Shown in pieces: positions 1-11,000 of a stretch of 60,000 nt of DNA. Within the stretch, counting starts at the first letter, position 1; each line of letters begins with the position of its first letter. The position numbers were made by a program, and so were the translations under genes. The stretch covers positions 42,418,581 through 42,478,580 of the forward strand of contig OX442314.1 of assembly GCA_949358305.1 (NCBI GenBank). Reading direction: 5' to 3'. The notes beneath the pieces are model-generated. The model was not told the origin of the DNA, ran no database searches, and saw only the letters and a program-made list of their open reading frames with translations. Source of the stretch: Strigamia acuminata. Lineage: Eukaryota; Arthropoda; Chilopoda; Geophilomorpha; Linotaeniidae.

Positions 1-764
1 GCTCCTTTTCGTCGCTGCTCCCGTAAAAAGAATGCCATTTATTCTCTTCGCTTTCTGGGCGCTCGCGGTCCTTATTCGCGTTCTTTTTGTTGAGTAACGC
101 GTCGATTGCGGCGCTTCTTTCGGATCGTTTCGAGGGGTTACGGTTTCTGGATTTTCTATCCGGTTGGTCGTCTTCCTGTGACTTCCTCTTTTTTGTTTCG
201 GCGTTGGAGCCGCTGGTGGGCTCTTTGTCCGTTTTCGGATCCTCCTTTTTATTCTTCTCCGAAACGTCCGGCTCGTACTCTCTTTGGAATTTCTCTGTTT
301 CCTTTTCCCAATTTTCGGCTTCCCATCGTTTCTGCTCGTCAATTATTGCTTTTTTCTTAGCTTGGTACTCGTCGGTCCATCTGTACCTCTCCCATTCTTC
401 TTGTTCTTCACGAAATTGCTCCTTTTCTCTCCTTGCTCTTGCGGCTTTCATCCTTTCGTGGTATTGCTCTTCCCACTTCTGGTGTTGCTGCTGAGCTTCT
501 TCTCTCAGTTTCTGCAATTTCTCGGCTTTTCGTTGGGCCAGGAGGGCTCGGAATTGTTCTTCGTAGTCTTGGGCTTCTCTGTGCCTTCCTTCTACTGTAT
601 TATTCCATTCTCTTCGTATTTTTGCTTCCTGCTCTTCCCTTATCCTCTGTACCATTTCTTCCGTTTCCTCCGTGGTCCTTTTTTCACGCTGCAGTCGTTC
701 CTCTTCCTCGTTCCAAAGTTCTCTCCTCTCAGCGCTTACTCTACGCTGACGATTTATCGTTTCC
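1..764 (-). pseudogene. Gag fragment of the nested Gypsy family, running off the left edge
   Basis: This stretch matches 26383-27146, the 5' half of the Gag gene of the nested Gypsy element, at a constant offset of 26382 and with no difference noticed in the translations compared. It encodes a highly charged Glu/Arg/Gln-rich segment, probably coiled coil, read on the minus strand. The match ends abruptly at 764; beyond that lies unrelated Gypsy pol sequence. The reading frame is open across the join, so the two coding pieces form one fused frame. The fragment continues past the window edge, so its own LTRs and insertion site are not visible. It could be a template-switch chimera, a recombination product or an assembly join. 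Confidence 0.85.
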
Positions 765-1648
765 GCGACCAATTCTCGATAAAGCTCTGCTTTTTTCGGA
801 TTCATAGGCCGGTCTTTGCATCGAAATGCTGGTGCATCGCCCGTTGGAATTGGATGTTCCAATGTTGGGTGACAGCCAGCTTTGCTACTAAACACATGTT
901 TGTGTTTTTTCACAAGAGCTGTGATTTGAAATCTTTGTCTTGCTGATAAGTGACTTTTGGATAAGAGTTGCTCCTCCAAAGTCAATGTATCAACTGCAGA
1001 TTCTTTCGATTCTGCAATCAAAGCTTCCCATTGATCTATTACAGCATTCCCAAAATCTTCCGCTAATGGGGGATCATCAAAAGGAAAAGTTTCAGCAGGA
1101 AAGTCAATATGGAAATATTCTTTCTCTATCAAGTTAAGAATAATCCTGTTTTTTATTATCCAAGAACAGCCTAACAAAATAAATTTAGAAGCTGATGGAA
1201 GTACTGTAAATTTTTCTGGAAATTCACCACCTCGCCACTTAAATGGTATAGTGATGGTTCCCATTGGTCGAGTTGGTCGGTCTCCAGTTAGCACAACTCT
1301 ATTTCCTAAAAATGGAGTCATGTACTTGAAAAGGTCCAATTTCTTAAGCATTCCACCACTGATGTATTTATGAGTTGCCCCAGTGTCCATCAGAGCGGTT
1401 GCCTTAATACCATTCAAAGTTGTGTTGAGGTAGGGCATTGGTGAAATGCTTTTTCCTGTTTTCAACGCAACATTGACTTGGTCAGTTTCTGGTTTTGATG
1501 AGAAAACAATGCATGGGTTTGGTTCTTCTGATGATTTATCATCAAACAGAGAATCATACATGTCTTCTTCCGATGGCATTAGAATTGTTGAAAGTGCGCA
1601 GTCGTCGATTACTCTAAAGTCTCCTCCGACTGCGACTCCTCGTTTCCC
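765..1648 (-). CDS. Gypsy pol start: aspartic protease and linker to reverse transcriptase, truncated
   Basis: Minus-strand reading frame, open from the frameshift site to the chimeric join at 764, lying in the -1 frame relative to the upstream gag. It holds a retropepsin active site with Asp-Thr-Gly-Ala (about 1392-1381), followed by a typical flap and C-terminal region containing Leu-Leu-Gly-Cys. Downstream comes the stretch that precedes reverse transcriptase in Gypsy Pol proteins (Arg-Pro-Met-Asn-Pro-Lys-Lys-Ala-Glu-Leu). The reverse transcriptase itself is missing because the sequence switches to another element's Gag. It would normally be made as a Gag-Pol fusion and cleave the polyprotein inside virus-like particles. 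No stop codon was found in this span. Confidence 0.8.
1597..1648 (-). promoter_or_regulatory. Programmed -1 ribosomal frameshift signal, gag/pol
   Basis: A slippery heptamer G-GGA-AAC sits in the gag frame at 1648-1642. After a 7-nt spacer (1641-1635), the 8-nt arm CGCAGTCG (1634-1627) is exactly complementary to 1604-1597. A -1 slip here enters the pol frame, which is open downstream. The heptamer is of the X-XXY-YYZ class used by many retroelements. The same geometry occurs in the two other Gypsy elements of the window. Confidence 0.8.
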
Positions 1649-3234
1649 GTTGCCGAATTCCAACCGAATTCATTGGCCATAAACATCTGTTGTGCCAGAT
1701 GAAGTTTGGTTGCCTCGATCAACTCGATGGTTGCCTTGGCGGATTCCTCCTTGTGCGGACAGTGTCGCTCAAAATGAGGGCCTCCACATCCCCAGCAACC
1801 GCCGGTTCGTGGTTTGTTTGCATAGTCCTTCAGCTTATTGCTGGGGACTAGCGATCGGTCTGTATTCTCCGTGCCTTTGGTTGCTGCTACAGCAGCATTT
1901 TTTGGTGCGGGAAATAGTGTTCGGTTATTGAGATTTCTCATCCCAAAAGGAACAAATGTTTTTGGTTTCTCTGCAGCAGTGGCGGTCGCAGGTGTTACCG
2001 ATTGCTGCGGAGTTTGTTTTGGTGGAAAAACAGTTTCTGTCTTTTCTACCAATGGAGTTGCTGAAACTACTGTCTCTTCGTTAAGGACAGAAGCTTCGGT
2101 GATTTCGCAGGCATGTTTTAATGATGCCCACGAGTTGTTAGCATGCAAAGCGGCTCGTGCCATGTCTTTAGCTGCTGGTCGCAGAATTGACAGCACTTTC
2201 CGAATTTGCTGGCTTTCATGCACCGGTATAGTAAGCTGTTGGTACAGCTTCTCAAGTCTGTTGACCACCTCCGCGGCCGATTCGTAAGATGCTTGTCTTA
2301 CTTTTTCAATTTCAGCCAGCAACGCAGTGTCGCTTGGCTTAAATCGTCTTATGAATTCGTTTTCGAATTTCTGCCAAGATTCCTTATTAGCTGACGAGAA
2401 CCATGTTCCCGCTTCGCCTCTAAAGAATTTGAATAGATGGTGTTGAAGCACCTGGTTTATGTAAGGATTTACATATTTCAAAGCTTTCTTCAGGTCGGTA
2501 AGAAAAGCCTTCGCTTTTGTTTTTTCCCCGTGAAAAGCTTCCATTCCAATTGCGTTGATATGTTTTGCCAAATCAATCGCATCTTTGGGTTTAAAATCAC
2601 CCAATGGTTCGTCCACTTCCTGACCGATGGTGTTACCCCAGGCCAAAAAAGTCGGATCCATAGTAATTGCTTGTGGCGTTACGTTTTGCGTATTGCCGTT
2701 CACAATAACTGGCGTGTTTGAATGCGTGTGCGATACAGCTGTTTTTGCAGCTTTCGCCACTCTATCGGCTTCGACCATTGCATGGCCCGCCGCTGTTACG
2801 TTGTCCATGACTGACTTCTGTTGGGTTAACAGATCAGACAATGTTTTTATCGATCGCAAATGCGTTCGATTTGTTATCTCCGCTTCTTTAAGACGGCTGG
2901 TTAGGTCGTCATTTTCCGCGTTGAATTCCGCTGATTGTTGCTTAAAAACACCAGCTTCGTGCTCGATTTCCACTGTACGGTTGGCCACTGCAAGCAGCGC
3001 GCTTTCCCATACAGCGTACGTGGTAATATTTTCAATTTTTAGATCGAAAATTTCACATGTCGTCTCAAGCATTGCTTGATCCAACGGTTTATTATTACCT
3101 TCATCCGTCATTTCTTCTTCGATTGTTGATTCAGATGATAAATTGTTGAAATCGTTGTCGGAATCCTCGTTTGTTGCAGAAGTTTTAATTGCCGGTGACT
3201 CCACCGTTTTCTTGCCTGACCTCGTGTATGGCAT
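1609..3234 (-). CDS. gag: Gypsy Gag (541 aa)
   Basis: Capsid/nucleocapsid protein of a Gypsy (Metaviridae-type) retrotransposon. The start is an ATG at 3234. Residues about 20-60 are acidic. Heptad-like charged stretches at about 85-160 suggest a coiled coil. A retrotransposon-gag-like capsid region lies at about 230-370, including a Phe-Phe-Arg-Gly-Glu-Ala-Gly-Thr-Trp-Phe segment. A nucleocapsid zinc knuckle near the C-terminus has spacing Cys-x2-Cys-x3-His-x4-Cys, one residue shorter before the His than the usual CCHC. The frame ends in TAA at 1609 and overlaps pol in the -1 frame. A degraded relative lies near 47800-48060. No LTR or primer-binding site for this element was recognised upstream. 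Confidence 0.85.
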   Translation of the reverse strand: MPYTRSGKKTVESPAIKTSATNEDSDNDFNNLSSESTIEEEMTDEGNNKPLDQAMLETTCEIFDLKIENITTYAVWESALLAVANRTVEIEHEAGVFKQQSAEFNAENDDLTSRLKEAEITNRTHLRSIKTLSDLLTQQKSVMDNVTAAGHAMVEADRVAKAAKTAVSHTHSNTPVIVNGNTQNVTPQAITMDPTFLAWGNTIGQEVDEPLGDFKPKDAIDLAKHINAIGMEAFHGEKTKAKAFLTDLKKALKYVNPYINQVLQHHLFKFFRGEAGTWFSSANKESWQKFENEFIRRFKPSDTALLAEIEKVRQASYESAAEVVNRLEKLYQQLTIPVHESQQIRKVLSILRPAAKDMARAALHANNSWASLKHACEITEASVLNEETVVSATPLVEKTETVFPPKQTPQQSVTPATATAAEKPKTFVPFGMRNLNNRTLFPAPKNAAVAATKGTENTDRSLVPSNKLKDYANKPRTGGCWGCGGPHFERHCPHKEESAKATIELIEATKLHLAQQMFMANEFGWNSATGNEESQSEETLE

Positions 3235-5300
3235 TGACTACAATGTGCCGGAGAACAGGTCCGCAGAAAACAAAATGGATGCAAAGGATTAGTTTGCGAC
3301 CAATTACGGATCAGCAACGTTGTGAAATTTAGCCATTCATGGGGGAGGGATTAGTGATGTCACTCCCCCCCATTATCCCCATAAATCACGTGATTGGTTC
3401 GAAATTTTCAGAAGTTATTTCCCAGAGTTCCAAAAAACTTTAGTTTCTCGAAATTCCAGAATTTCTGGAAAAATCTTAGGTTTCCACATGGTTTTCCTAT
3501 TGTTTCCGGGTCGCCATCTTTGATTTTTGAAAAAAATCAAGAATTTTGACCACAAAAAGATCTGATTTTTCTGTTTTTGCAGAAAAACCAACTTTTCGAA
3601 AACAACAGAAGGTGATTTGTTTGGTACTAGAAGCCATAGAACCAGATCATAAATGGTCTGATTCCAAAGAAACATGACTTTTGTACTTTGTAAAAGCACT
3701 CAAATCATGTCCCAAAAGCTTCGACATTACCAAACGAATGGTTTTTACCATTGTTAAAACAACGGTAAAGTGACACGCAAAAGCGTTAATTAATCCCACA
3801 ACTTTATTGTTTTTGCAACAAAGAAGTAGAATACACAAAATAACCCCACAACTTTATTGTTTTGCAACAAAGAAGTAGAATTCACAATTTAAAAAGAAGA
3901 AAGACAAGAAAAAATACAATGAAAAAATGATAAAAGATGTGTGAAGTTCCCAAGAAAATCACCCCAAAACTTACAATTTTTAGCAGAAGTCTGCAGAAAT
4001 AAACAGGGATATTACTAGTTCTCTCCTTCTGCCCCAAGAAAATAGCAATTGCGCCCGCTCGCCTACGCTGAGGCCTTCACCTCAGTCTGCACGAGGCTGC
4101 CTTCTCGACAGAAACGTGCCTACACTGGAATGTCTGCTCATCCCAATGAAGTGGTTGTTTGTTTGGGACAATCAGATATATTTTAAAAGTAGAAGGCAAA
4201 CACACCTGTTGTCCCTAGTCTCCCTGGGTCCCACCCTTCAGCTGCCATCTCGAAGCCATATCACCTTCCATTTGGTGCTGTATACCGCCCGGCATGAAAT
4301 ACTTGTATTCAATTGCAATGATATCTACTGTCAGGTGTGGAGTCCAAGGAAACCATGAAAATAATAGATAGAGAAGTAAAAATTGAAGAGAAAGAAAAAT
4401 GAAAAAAGTGTAAGTAAAAATATAAAGTTCCCAAATTGCAAAGATTGCTTTAAAACTGTGGTTCGAGCACAGTCTCTACACAACCAGTAACAACTCGAAA
4501 AGTTTAAAAAAAGGTGAATAAAATATTGAAAATAAAGTTACAGGCTAGATTCCCAGTCTTTTTTCAAAGCTGGTAGCTACCTGAATATACAGATATCGTT
4601 CCTACGCCCTAACGAGCTCTCTGTATCATTCGGGCACTTCACCATCGGTATCCCCGTACCTCCGGCAGCCCGCCCCGCTGTCCAAGTCCCAGTCTCCACA
4701 GTTCTTGGGTTGTGCGCAACAACTTGCAACTGTTTCTGACCAGTACTTGGGACAGGGTAGGAATTAGAACGGAATGAACTTGGTATTCCAGCACTTTGAG
4801 CGACCGCAGGGCAATTCAGAGCTAATGAATCGCCACAGCAACCTCCAAGCCAGTTTTCCCATGCTTGCCAGCACTTCGCCGCTACCCAGATCCAATTTAT
4901 TTGACCACCGCTCAGTGCATCCTGAGTAAGTCAAGGCAACTTCCCCGTAGTAGCGACCTGGATACCGGGTAATACCCCAGTCTTCAAAAGGTCTTGTGCT
5001 CAAAGCTCAGTTCATTGCAACGCTTCCTCGCCCGGCCCATAATGGAACCATTGGCTGCAGTGTGGCAATTGGATTATGCCCGCATTGGTTTTAGCGTAAC
5101 CGCCTATCCCCTGTGGGTTTTGGCTTGTTGGTGGCCACCAACGCGCCTCCTCCTCTAATCAGGTTCAAAAACTCTGCAGTTATAGTGCCATTACTTTACA
5201 TGGGCTTCGCACCAAGAAAATAAAAATAAAAGCAAGGTTCAGAATCATATTCCCCTCCCAACCACCCAGTTGTTTAAGCTGAGCTAGAGAGAAATAGGAG
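3235..5300. other. Non-coding or unrecognised stretch upstream of the left Gypsy gag
   Basis: No gene is supported here. The part next to gag (3235-3420) should contain the 5' leader and LTR of the left Gypsy element, but without the partner LTR in the window I could not define its borders, and no clear primer-binding site was seen. Small open frames at 4116-4358 (+) and 4764-5003 (-) lack recognisable motifs. Segments near 3900-3960 and 4350-4430 share similar A-rich text ending in AAGTTCCCA, suggesting old local duplication. Confidence 0.5.
3791..3889. repeat. Tandem duplication, two 50-bp units
   Basis: Two adjacent copies of a roughly 50-bp unit containing CCCACAACTTTATTG and GCAACAAAGAAGTAGAAT, with a few differences including one T fewer in the second copy. 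Confidence 0.85.
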
Positions 5301-6480
5301 ACTTTTGGAAAGTATGGCTAATGTAAGTCCCTGCTTGCCATTACCCAGGCAAGCTGGACATGCACAGCCAAAACTTTTTGTCAAATCAGGGTCCAATGGT
5401 CAGCGATTAGCGGCCGTTTCGCTTGCTGACCCCCTGTCACAACCATGACCAAAGAAGTTTCCCCCTCTTTTGAAAGAAAGGAGATTTGTCTAATATGGTG
5501 TTTTGCACCATCAGTAAACAAAAATTTTTCGCCAGAGAGTTCAAAATCTCGGACGGGCCCACAATTGTGAGTGTTCGGACGGACGCCACGTGGTCTGGGG
5601 AGGACCGCGAGGCGCTGGACGCAACACACACGATGATTCAATCCACGAAATACAACAGAGACACAAGTTTAGGTTTTGGTTATTGCTTTATTGTTGTCTA
5701 GGGGTATGATATGGTGTCTCAAGGTGTATTTCCCAAATGTAATAGCGGTTTTGCCGCTATTCCTGATTCGACCACGTGGCACGGCAATCGGTAGATCGCC
5801 ATGACACGTGAGATCGGTTATCGCAGTTTGTGCCGCGTCGTCGCGACGTTCTTTAGAAACGTGCGGCGAACACGGCGTGTTGGACGCTTAGGTCCCGACC
5901 GGCGACAGCATTGCTGCGTCGGTCCTTCGGGTCTCTCCTACGATCGGCATTGCGAAGAAGGTCGGAACACGACCGTTCGCCATGCTGGTCAAGAATCAAC
6001 TGTCGGGCTTCTGCGGGGCCCACCACTTCCGGAAGGGGCACTTCCGGTTCCCAATTGGCCGGAGCCAATGACCAACAGCTCCACCTGGTGCGGGGGACCG
6101 CGCCAGGTCGCGCACGAGAAACACACGAGGTGCGCGAGAGCTGGGAAGCGCCGTGTGTTGCAGTGAAGTGACACAGCATGAGTGGGCAGCTGGTCACAAT
6201 ACAGTAAAACTTTTAGCGATCTGCGATAACCTCCTTATGAGAATTATCATACAAGACAAATCTGGAGTAAACAAATAGATCGCAGGTGACCCACAAGGCC
6301 TCCGTAATCGGGAGTTTACTTATAAATAATAAACATAGCAAAGTTTGCCGAATCCATGGAGTGAGAACATTCCTAAGTTTAATACCTACTCAAACAAGAC
6401 AAATAAACACTAAAAATAAACAATTTGCAGATTTTTGAAATATAACGAAGAAAAGAGCAGGTGGGTCTAAAACCTGTAAA
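5301..6480. other. Unassigned GC-richer stretch
   Basis: No gene is supported. Several overlapping open frames on both strands at 5381-6197 are mutually exclusive, lack motifs and probably reflect the raised GC content. The segment about 5640-6210 contains a run with AATAAA-poor, CpG-rich sequence that could be an old solitary LTR, but no partner or target duplication was found. Confidence 0.4.
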
Positions 6481-6487
6481 AATTAAT

Positions 6488-7017
6488 TTATTCGAGGTCC
6501 GTGTGCAACTGTCGGCAATTCGTTCCTGCATTTTCGTCACGTATAAGTTGTCGTGATTCTGGATTGTCAACACAGTATCGCATTTGTTCTAAAACACCAC
6601 CTATGTGGGCAGTGTCGTCATTCAGGCGAATATGGTAGGCTTGCACATCTGACAATTCTCCATCATCTGCTGAGCATAACAAGCCTAGAATATTAATTTG
6701 CATATATTTAAACATTACAATTTTACTTGGGGTAGCCTACATTTGGCCATAGGTGAAGGCAATAATGATGGCGTAGTAAATCTTTGGCGGGACCGTGGTT
6801 GTGGTCCAGAAAATCTCTGAGAAAATCCATTTGTTACGGGTACGGGTCGTGCTACGGGTAGTGATGGTAGAATTGCCGAACTAGGTTGCATGGAAGTGCC
6901 GTGGACGCTGTATATGTCTCCTTGCAAAAGGTTTGCAGCATCGAACATACCATCAGTATCGTTCGGGAAATACTCTAATCCAGCCACGTCTGTCAAAAAC
7001 AGCGTGTTTTCTTGGAT
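6488..7017 (-). CDS. Last two exons of an unidentified protein gene
   Basis: Two open blocks join through a plausible short intron. Exon A runs from 7017 (after a CAG acceptor) to 6741 (before donor GTAGGC). The 56-bp intron is 6740-6685. Exon B starts at 6684 after CTAG and ends at a stop at 6488. Phases agree (phase 1 at the junction) and the composition of both blocks looks protein-like. The first half is Pro/Ser-rich; the second is acidic with several Asn, Asp and Arg. No family was recognised. A strong donor-like ACAAACAT/GTAAGT at about 7094 could end an upstream exon. It could be a host gene or a captured piece of one. Confidence 0.4.
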
Positions 7018-7120
7018 CTGTGATTGAAAAGGATTTTAAATAAATTATTTCAAAAAACAAATCAATGCAAAAACAAATAATTGCGATACTTACATGTTTG
7101 TCCCCACCACATTAAACATT

Positions 7121-7301
7121 AAGGGGAATCAGAAAAGAAATTTAAGTACTTAACTGGTCAAGTACTTAAGTGTGGATATGCAACTGAGCATGCCCACAAC
7201 ATTTTTAAAGTTTGTTTTTATACACTGGGCATGCTCAGTTGCATATCCACACTTAAGTACTTGATCAGTTAAGTACTTAAATTTCTTTTCTGATTCCCCT
7301 T
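7121..7301. mobile_element. Foldback MITE with 76-bp inverted repeats
   Basis: Arms 7121-7196 and 7226-7301 are inverted complements with one mismatch (GGTC against GATC), separated by a 29-nt loop. The termini are AAGGGGAATC and its complement. The flanking trinucleotide ATT is present on both sides (7118-7120 and 7302-7304) and is the likely target duplication. It encodes nothing. The 3-bp duplication and short size fit a non-autonomous DNA transposon; the superfamily is not certain. It sits directly beside the candidate exon of the unknown minus-strand gene. Confidence 0.85.
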
Positions 7302-7540
7302 ATTGTTTCGTTACATGTAAGTGTGTAAGAATCCATTGTAGCGTGTATTTAACTGAAAAGGAATAATTCCAATGCCACGTGGTATATATATACGTTACAA
7401 TACGTTACGAACGATCAAGATGCAACAATGTCATTGTCAAAATCACATTGCTACTTCCACTTCAAACTGCAGTTTTTGTGCATCAAAACTGCATTTCTAC
7501 ACTGCATAGACAAATAAACTGCTGTTTTCCAATCAATTGC
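7302..7540. other. Spacer between MITE and BEL element
   Basis: AT-rich sequence with a TATATATATA run near 7384. No gene or repeat was recognised. Confidence 0.5.
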
Positions 7541-8063
7541 TGTTAAACTTGAAGTAAATAAAAATATATTCAAAGTTTACCAATCAATTTCTAAAGTCCT
7601 TGACTACAAGTGGATGTAACAGTTGAAACTCGCGTTGAAGTCCAAGATGGCGTTGGAGTATAAAGGAGCACGACCACACAGTTTTAGTTGAAAAAGCACA
7701 CTGAGTTTATTCTATTCAAAAAAGGAAAAGGAAATGCAAATGACACGGTTCACAGAACCAATCACAAGCATCCGTAAGATAGGGGAATGACGTGTTCGAG
7801 CAGAGGAATGCAAAGGGATTAAAAGGGATTAACAAGTTAAGATTCCAATAAAAGAACAGGTCAACACATCTCAATGGAAATACAAAATACATTATAATAT
7901 AAAAATGTAACATCGAAATCAAATACACAAATCAAATAAAATCATAAATTCAATATTAAAAAATCACAAGTAAAAAATAGAAATATAAATCAACAATACT
8001 AATTTAAACAATATAAATGAAACTCAAATAATAATTCACGCGTAAAATCATCCGATTTTCACA
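7541..8063 (-). repeat. BEL/Pao 3' LTR
   Basis: Matches 29876-30398 at a constant offset of 22335, with one difference noticed near 7697 (C here, T in the partner). The element's pol frame runs slightly into it, with a stop at 8059. No convincing polypurine tract is seen directly inside it. Confidence 0.95.
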
Positions 8064-11000
8064 CTGCCGGGCGGGGATCACTTGACTCTACTTCCAAACG
8101 CACAAGACGTTGTATCGGTCGACGTAAATGTTCTCCATTAGCGAGCACCATCTCACATGATCTGATTTTATTATCTCGACCCTGCTTAACTTCGACCACT
8201 CTACCCATCTTCCATTTTAGACGTGGTTTGAATGGTTCCTCAATTATAACGACGTCGTTCAACTGGAGTTCTCGCACGCCTGGTTTGCCCGTTTGAATTT
8301 TCAGATCCGTCAAATATTCCCGAGACCAACGATTCCAGAATGAGAGCAACACACGCTGTTGGTAGCGCCATTGTCGAATGAATTGTTTCTGAGTTGGTTC
8401 GAGGCTGTCTGATGCTCCCGAGTCGGGTAGGTGAGTCAACATCACACCGGTCAGAAAATGTGCGGGCGTAAGTGGCTCAATTTCGTTTGGATCGTCGTAT
8501 ACATATGTGATCGGTCTGCGATTTATTACTGCTTCGGTTTGCACAAGAAAAGTTCCGAGTTGGTAAAAGTTCAAGTGTGCCGAACCGATAGCTTTCCTTA
8601 AGCACCTCTTGACCGTCTGCACCATCCTCTCCCAGAACCCGCCCCACCACGGTCCGTTTGGGCCAAGTAATTTCGAAACGTCTCGTCCTTCGTGTGGTTT
8701 AAGAGTGAGGCGAGCTCTTTGTGGGCGCGGTGGAATGTAGTTCCGTTGTCGCTGTACATCGTTTTCGAAAGCCCTCGGCGACCAATAAAGCGCTTGAACG
8801 CTCCCAAAAAGTCTGTTGTTGCTAGCGAGGGCACCAATTCCAAATGGACGGCTCGAATTGTTGCACATGTAAATACAGCTACGTACGCTTTAGTTTTCCG
8901 TCCCTTCACTATTATTGGTCCCGCGAAGTCGACTCCGGTGACTGCAAACGGTTGAGTTTTTGACGTCCTGTCGGCTGGGAGGGCGCCTGGCACTTCTCGC
9001 ATCAGACGGCCGTTGATTTTTTTGCAGACGACGCATCGTTCCAACATCGTCTTCAAGGTCCTCCTTGCGGATGGTGTCCAGTAGTTTTCTCGAAATTTGG
9101 ATAGCGTGGACGTCAGTCCGCAATGGAGGACCTGTAAATGTGAAAATCGCAAAATTAGTTCAGTCAGTTTGTGTTTAGGTGGCAAAATCAAAGGTTGAGT
9201 GGCAGTGGGCAAATCTCGCGATTCATGCAGTCTGTTTCGCAGCTCGATCAGTCCCATTTCGTTTAGTCGTGGATTCAGGTCTCGCAGTTTTGACTCTCCA
9301 TGCACCACCGATTTGCCATTCCTCATTCCCTCGATCTCTCGGCCATAAACTTCCGTTTGCGCAATTTTAATCAAATTGAATTTCGCGCGTTTCAGCTCGG
9401 CTGCTTTCAATGGGCCTCGATCGCGTTGACTGGCATCTGCTTGTTGCTTTCCAGCATTGTCTGCGAACCTAAAAACCCATGCCAGCGTTCGGATTGCCTT
9501 TGACAGCGATCCAAACCTGTCAAACGGAAAAATATTAGTTGTTGTTGTTTGTACCGCCTCGACGTGAATTTCTGCAGTTTCTTCATCGTCTTGCTCCTCG
9601 ACTGTATTCGATGGCGCTTTTGGCCAGTTCTGGCGACTTCCGCGCAGCCAGTCCGGTCCCTGCCACCAAAGTCAGTCGGATATCATTGCTTCCGCGTCCA
9701 TTCCCCTCGTCAGGCGGTCGGCTGGATTTTCAATTCCAGGCACGTGTTTCCATTCTTCAATTCTTGATTTTTCTCTTATCTCCAAGACTCGATTATGCAC
9801 GAATGTTGGTGGTCGTTTGGACGTGTTTCCTATCCAGTGGAGGCATATCTGCGAATCTGTCCAAAAAAACATTTCACTTGGTGTCACCAACTCCTTAATT
9901 TGGTCGGAGAGGCGCACAGCAATCAATGCTCCCATGAGTTCAAGTTTTGGTAGAGTTAGTGGTTTGACAGGAGCTACACGACACTTTGAAATTATAAAAT
10001 TTGTTTTGATCAAATCACCAGTACTGTTCTGTATATAGGCCACTGCCCTGTATGCCTTCGGACTCGCGTCGCAAAATATGTGCACTTCACACTGGTCGAA
10101 CTCGTCCAATCCTAACCATCGTGGAATTTGAATGTATCTCAACGTGGGAATTTGGTTGGTCCATTTTTTCCAGTCGGTGAGCAATTCGTTGCCCAATTCG
10201 TCGTCCCATGGCATGTTCTTGAGCCACAGGGATTGGAAGAACATTCGTGCAGTCACCGTGAATGGCGTGGCAAATCCTAAAGGGTCGAATATTTGAGACG
10301 TTATTTTTATTACTTCTCTTTTTGTTGTTTTCTTGCAAGATGGGCAAGTTTCTTCGACCGCTAGACCCAATTCGTCCGAGTTTGGGTTCCACTTGACTCC
10401 CAACACTTTGGTCTCTTCATCTGACATCAGCTGAGAGTCAGTGGGATTTTCCTCGCGAAATTTTGTTCTTAGTTCTGGCGAATTGGTCTGCCACTTGGCG
10501 AGTTCCATGCCGGCTGCTACAAAAATCAGATTAGCTTGTTGGAATGTTACCAGCGCTTCAGCGTCGTTCTTGAGCGAAGAGATGAAGTCGTCCACGTACA
10601 GGCATCGCAATAGTAACTTCACAGTGTTGGGGTACTGTTTCTCGAATTTGCGCAGGTGGTGTCGGATGGTCGCGCTCAACAGAAATGGGCTCGGAGTAGC
10701 GCCAAATAATACTCGAGTTTGTCGTAGTATTTTCAGCAGTGCCTTTCCTACGCCGTCCCAGTGTTCATCAATCCAGAAGAATCTCGTTGCGTCGCGGTCC
10801 TTCAAGGCGATTTCGATCATGTGAAACGCCTTTTTGATGTCTCCCACGATGGCCACTCTTCCGAGACGAAATCCCAACAGCACAAATATTAATGACGGCA
10901 AAAAATTGATACCTTTCGACAAGCAGTCGTTCAAGGAGAGATGTCCCTTTCGATGTGAAGATGCATCAAATACCACTCTCAATTTCGTGGTTACGCGTTC

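Noticed and set aside
87-946. Plus-strand Phe/Leu/Ser-rich open frames (also at 26469-27334)
   Set aside because: They are antisense shadows of the Glu/Lys/Arg-rich Gag on the minus strand; membrane-protein look is an artefact of codon complementarity.
5853-6197. Overlapping frames on both strands in a GC-rich patch
   Set aside because: Mutually exclusive frames without motifs; likely due to GC bias and stop scarcity.
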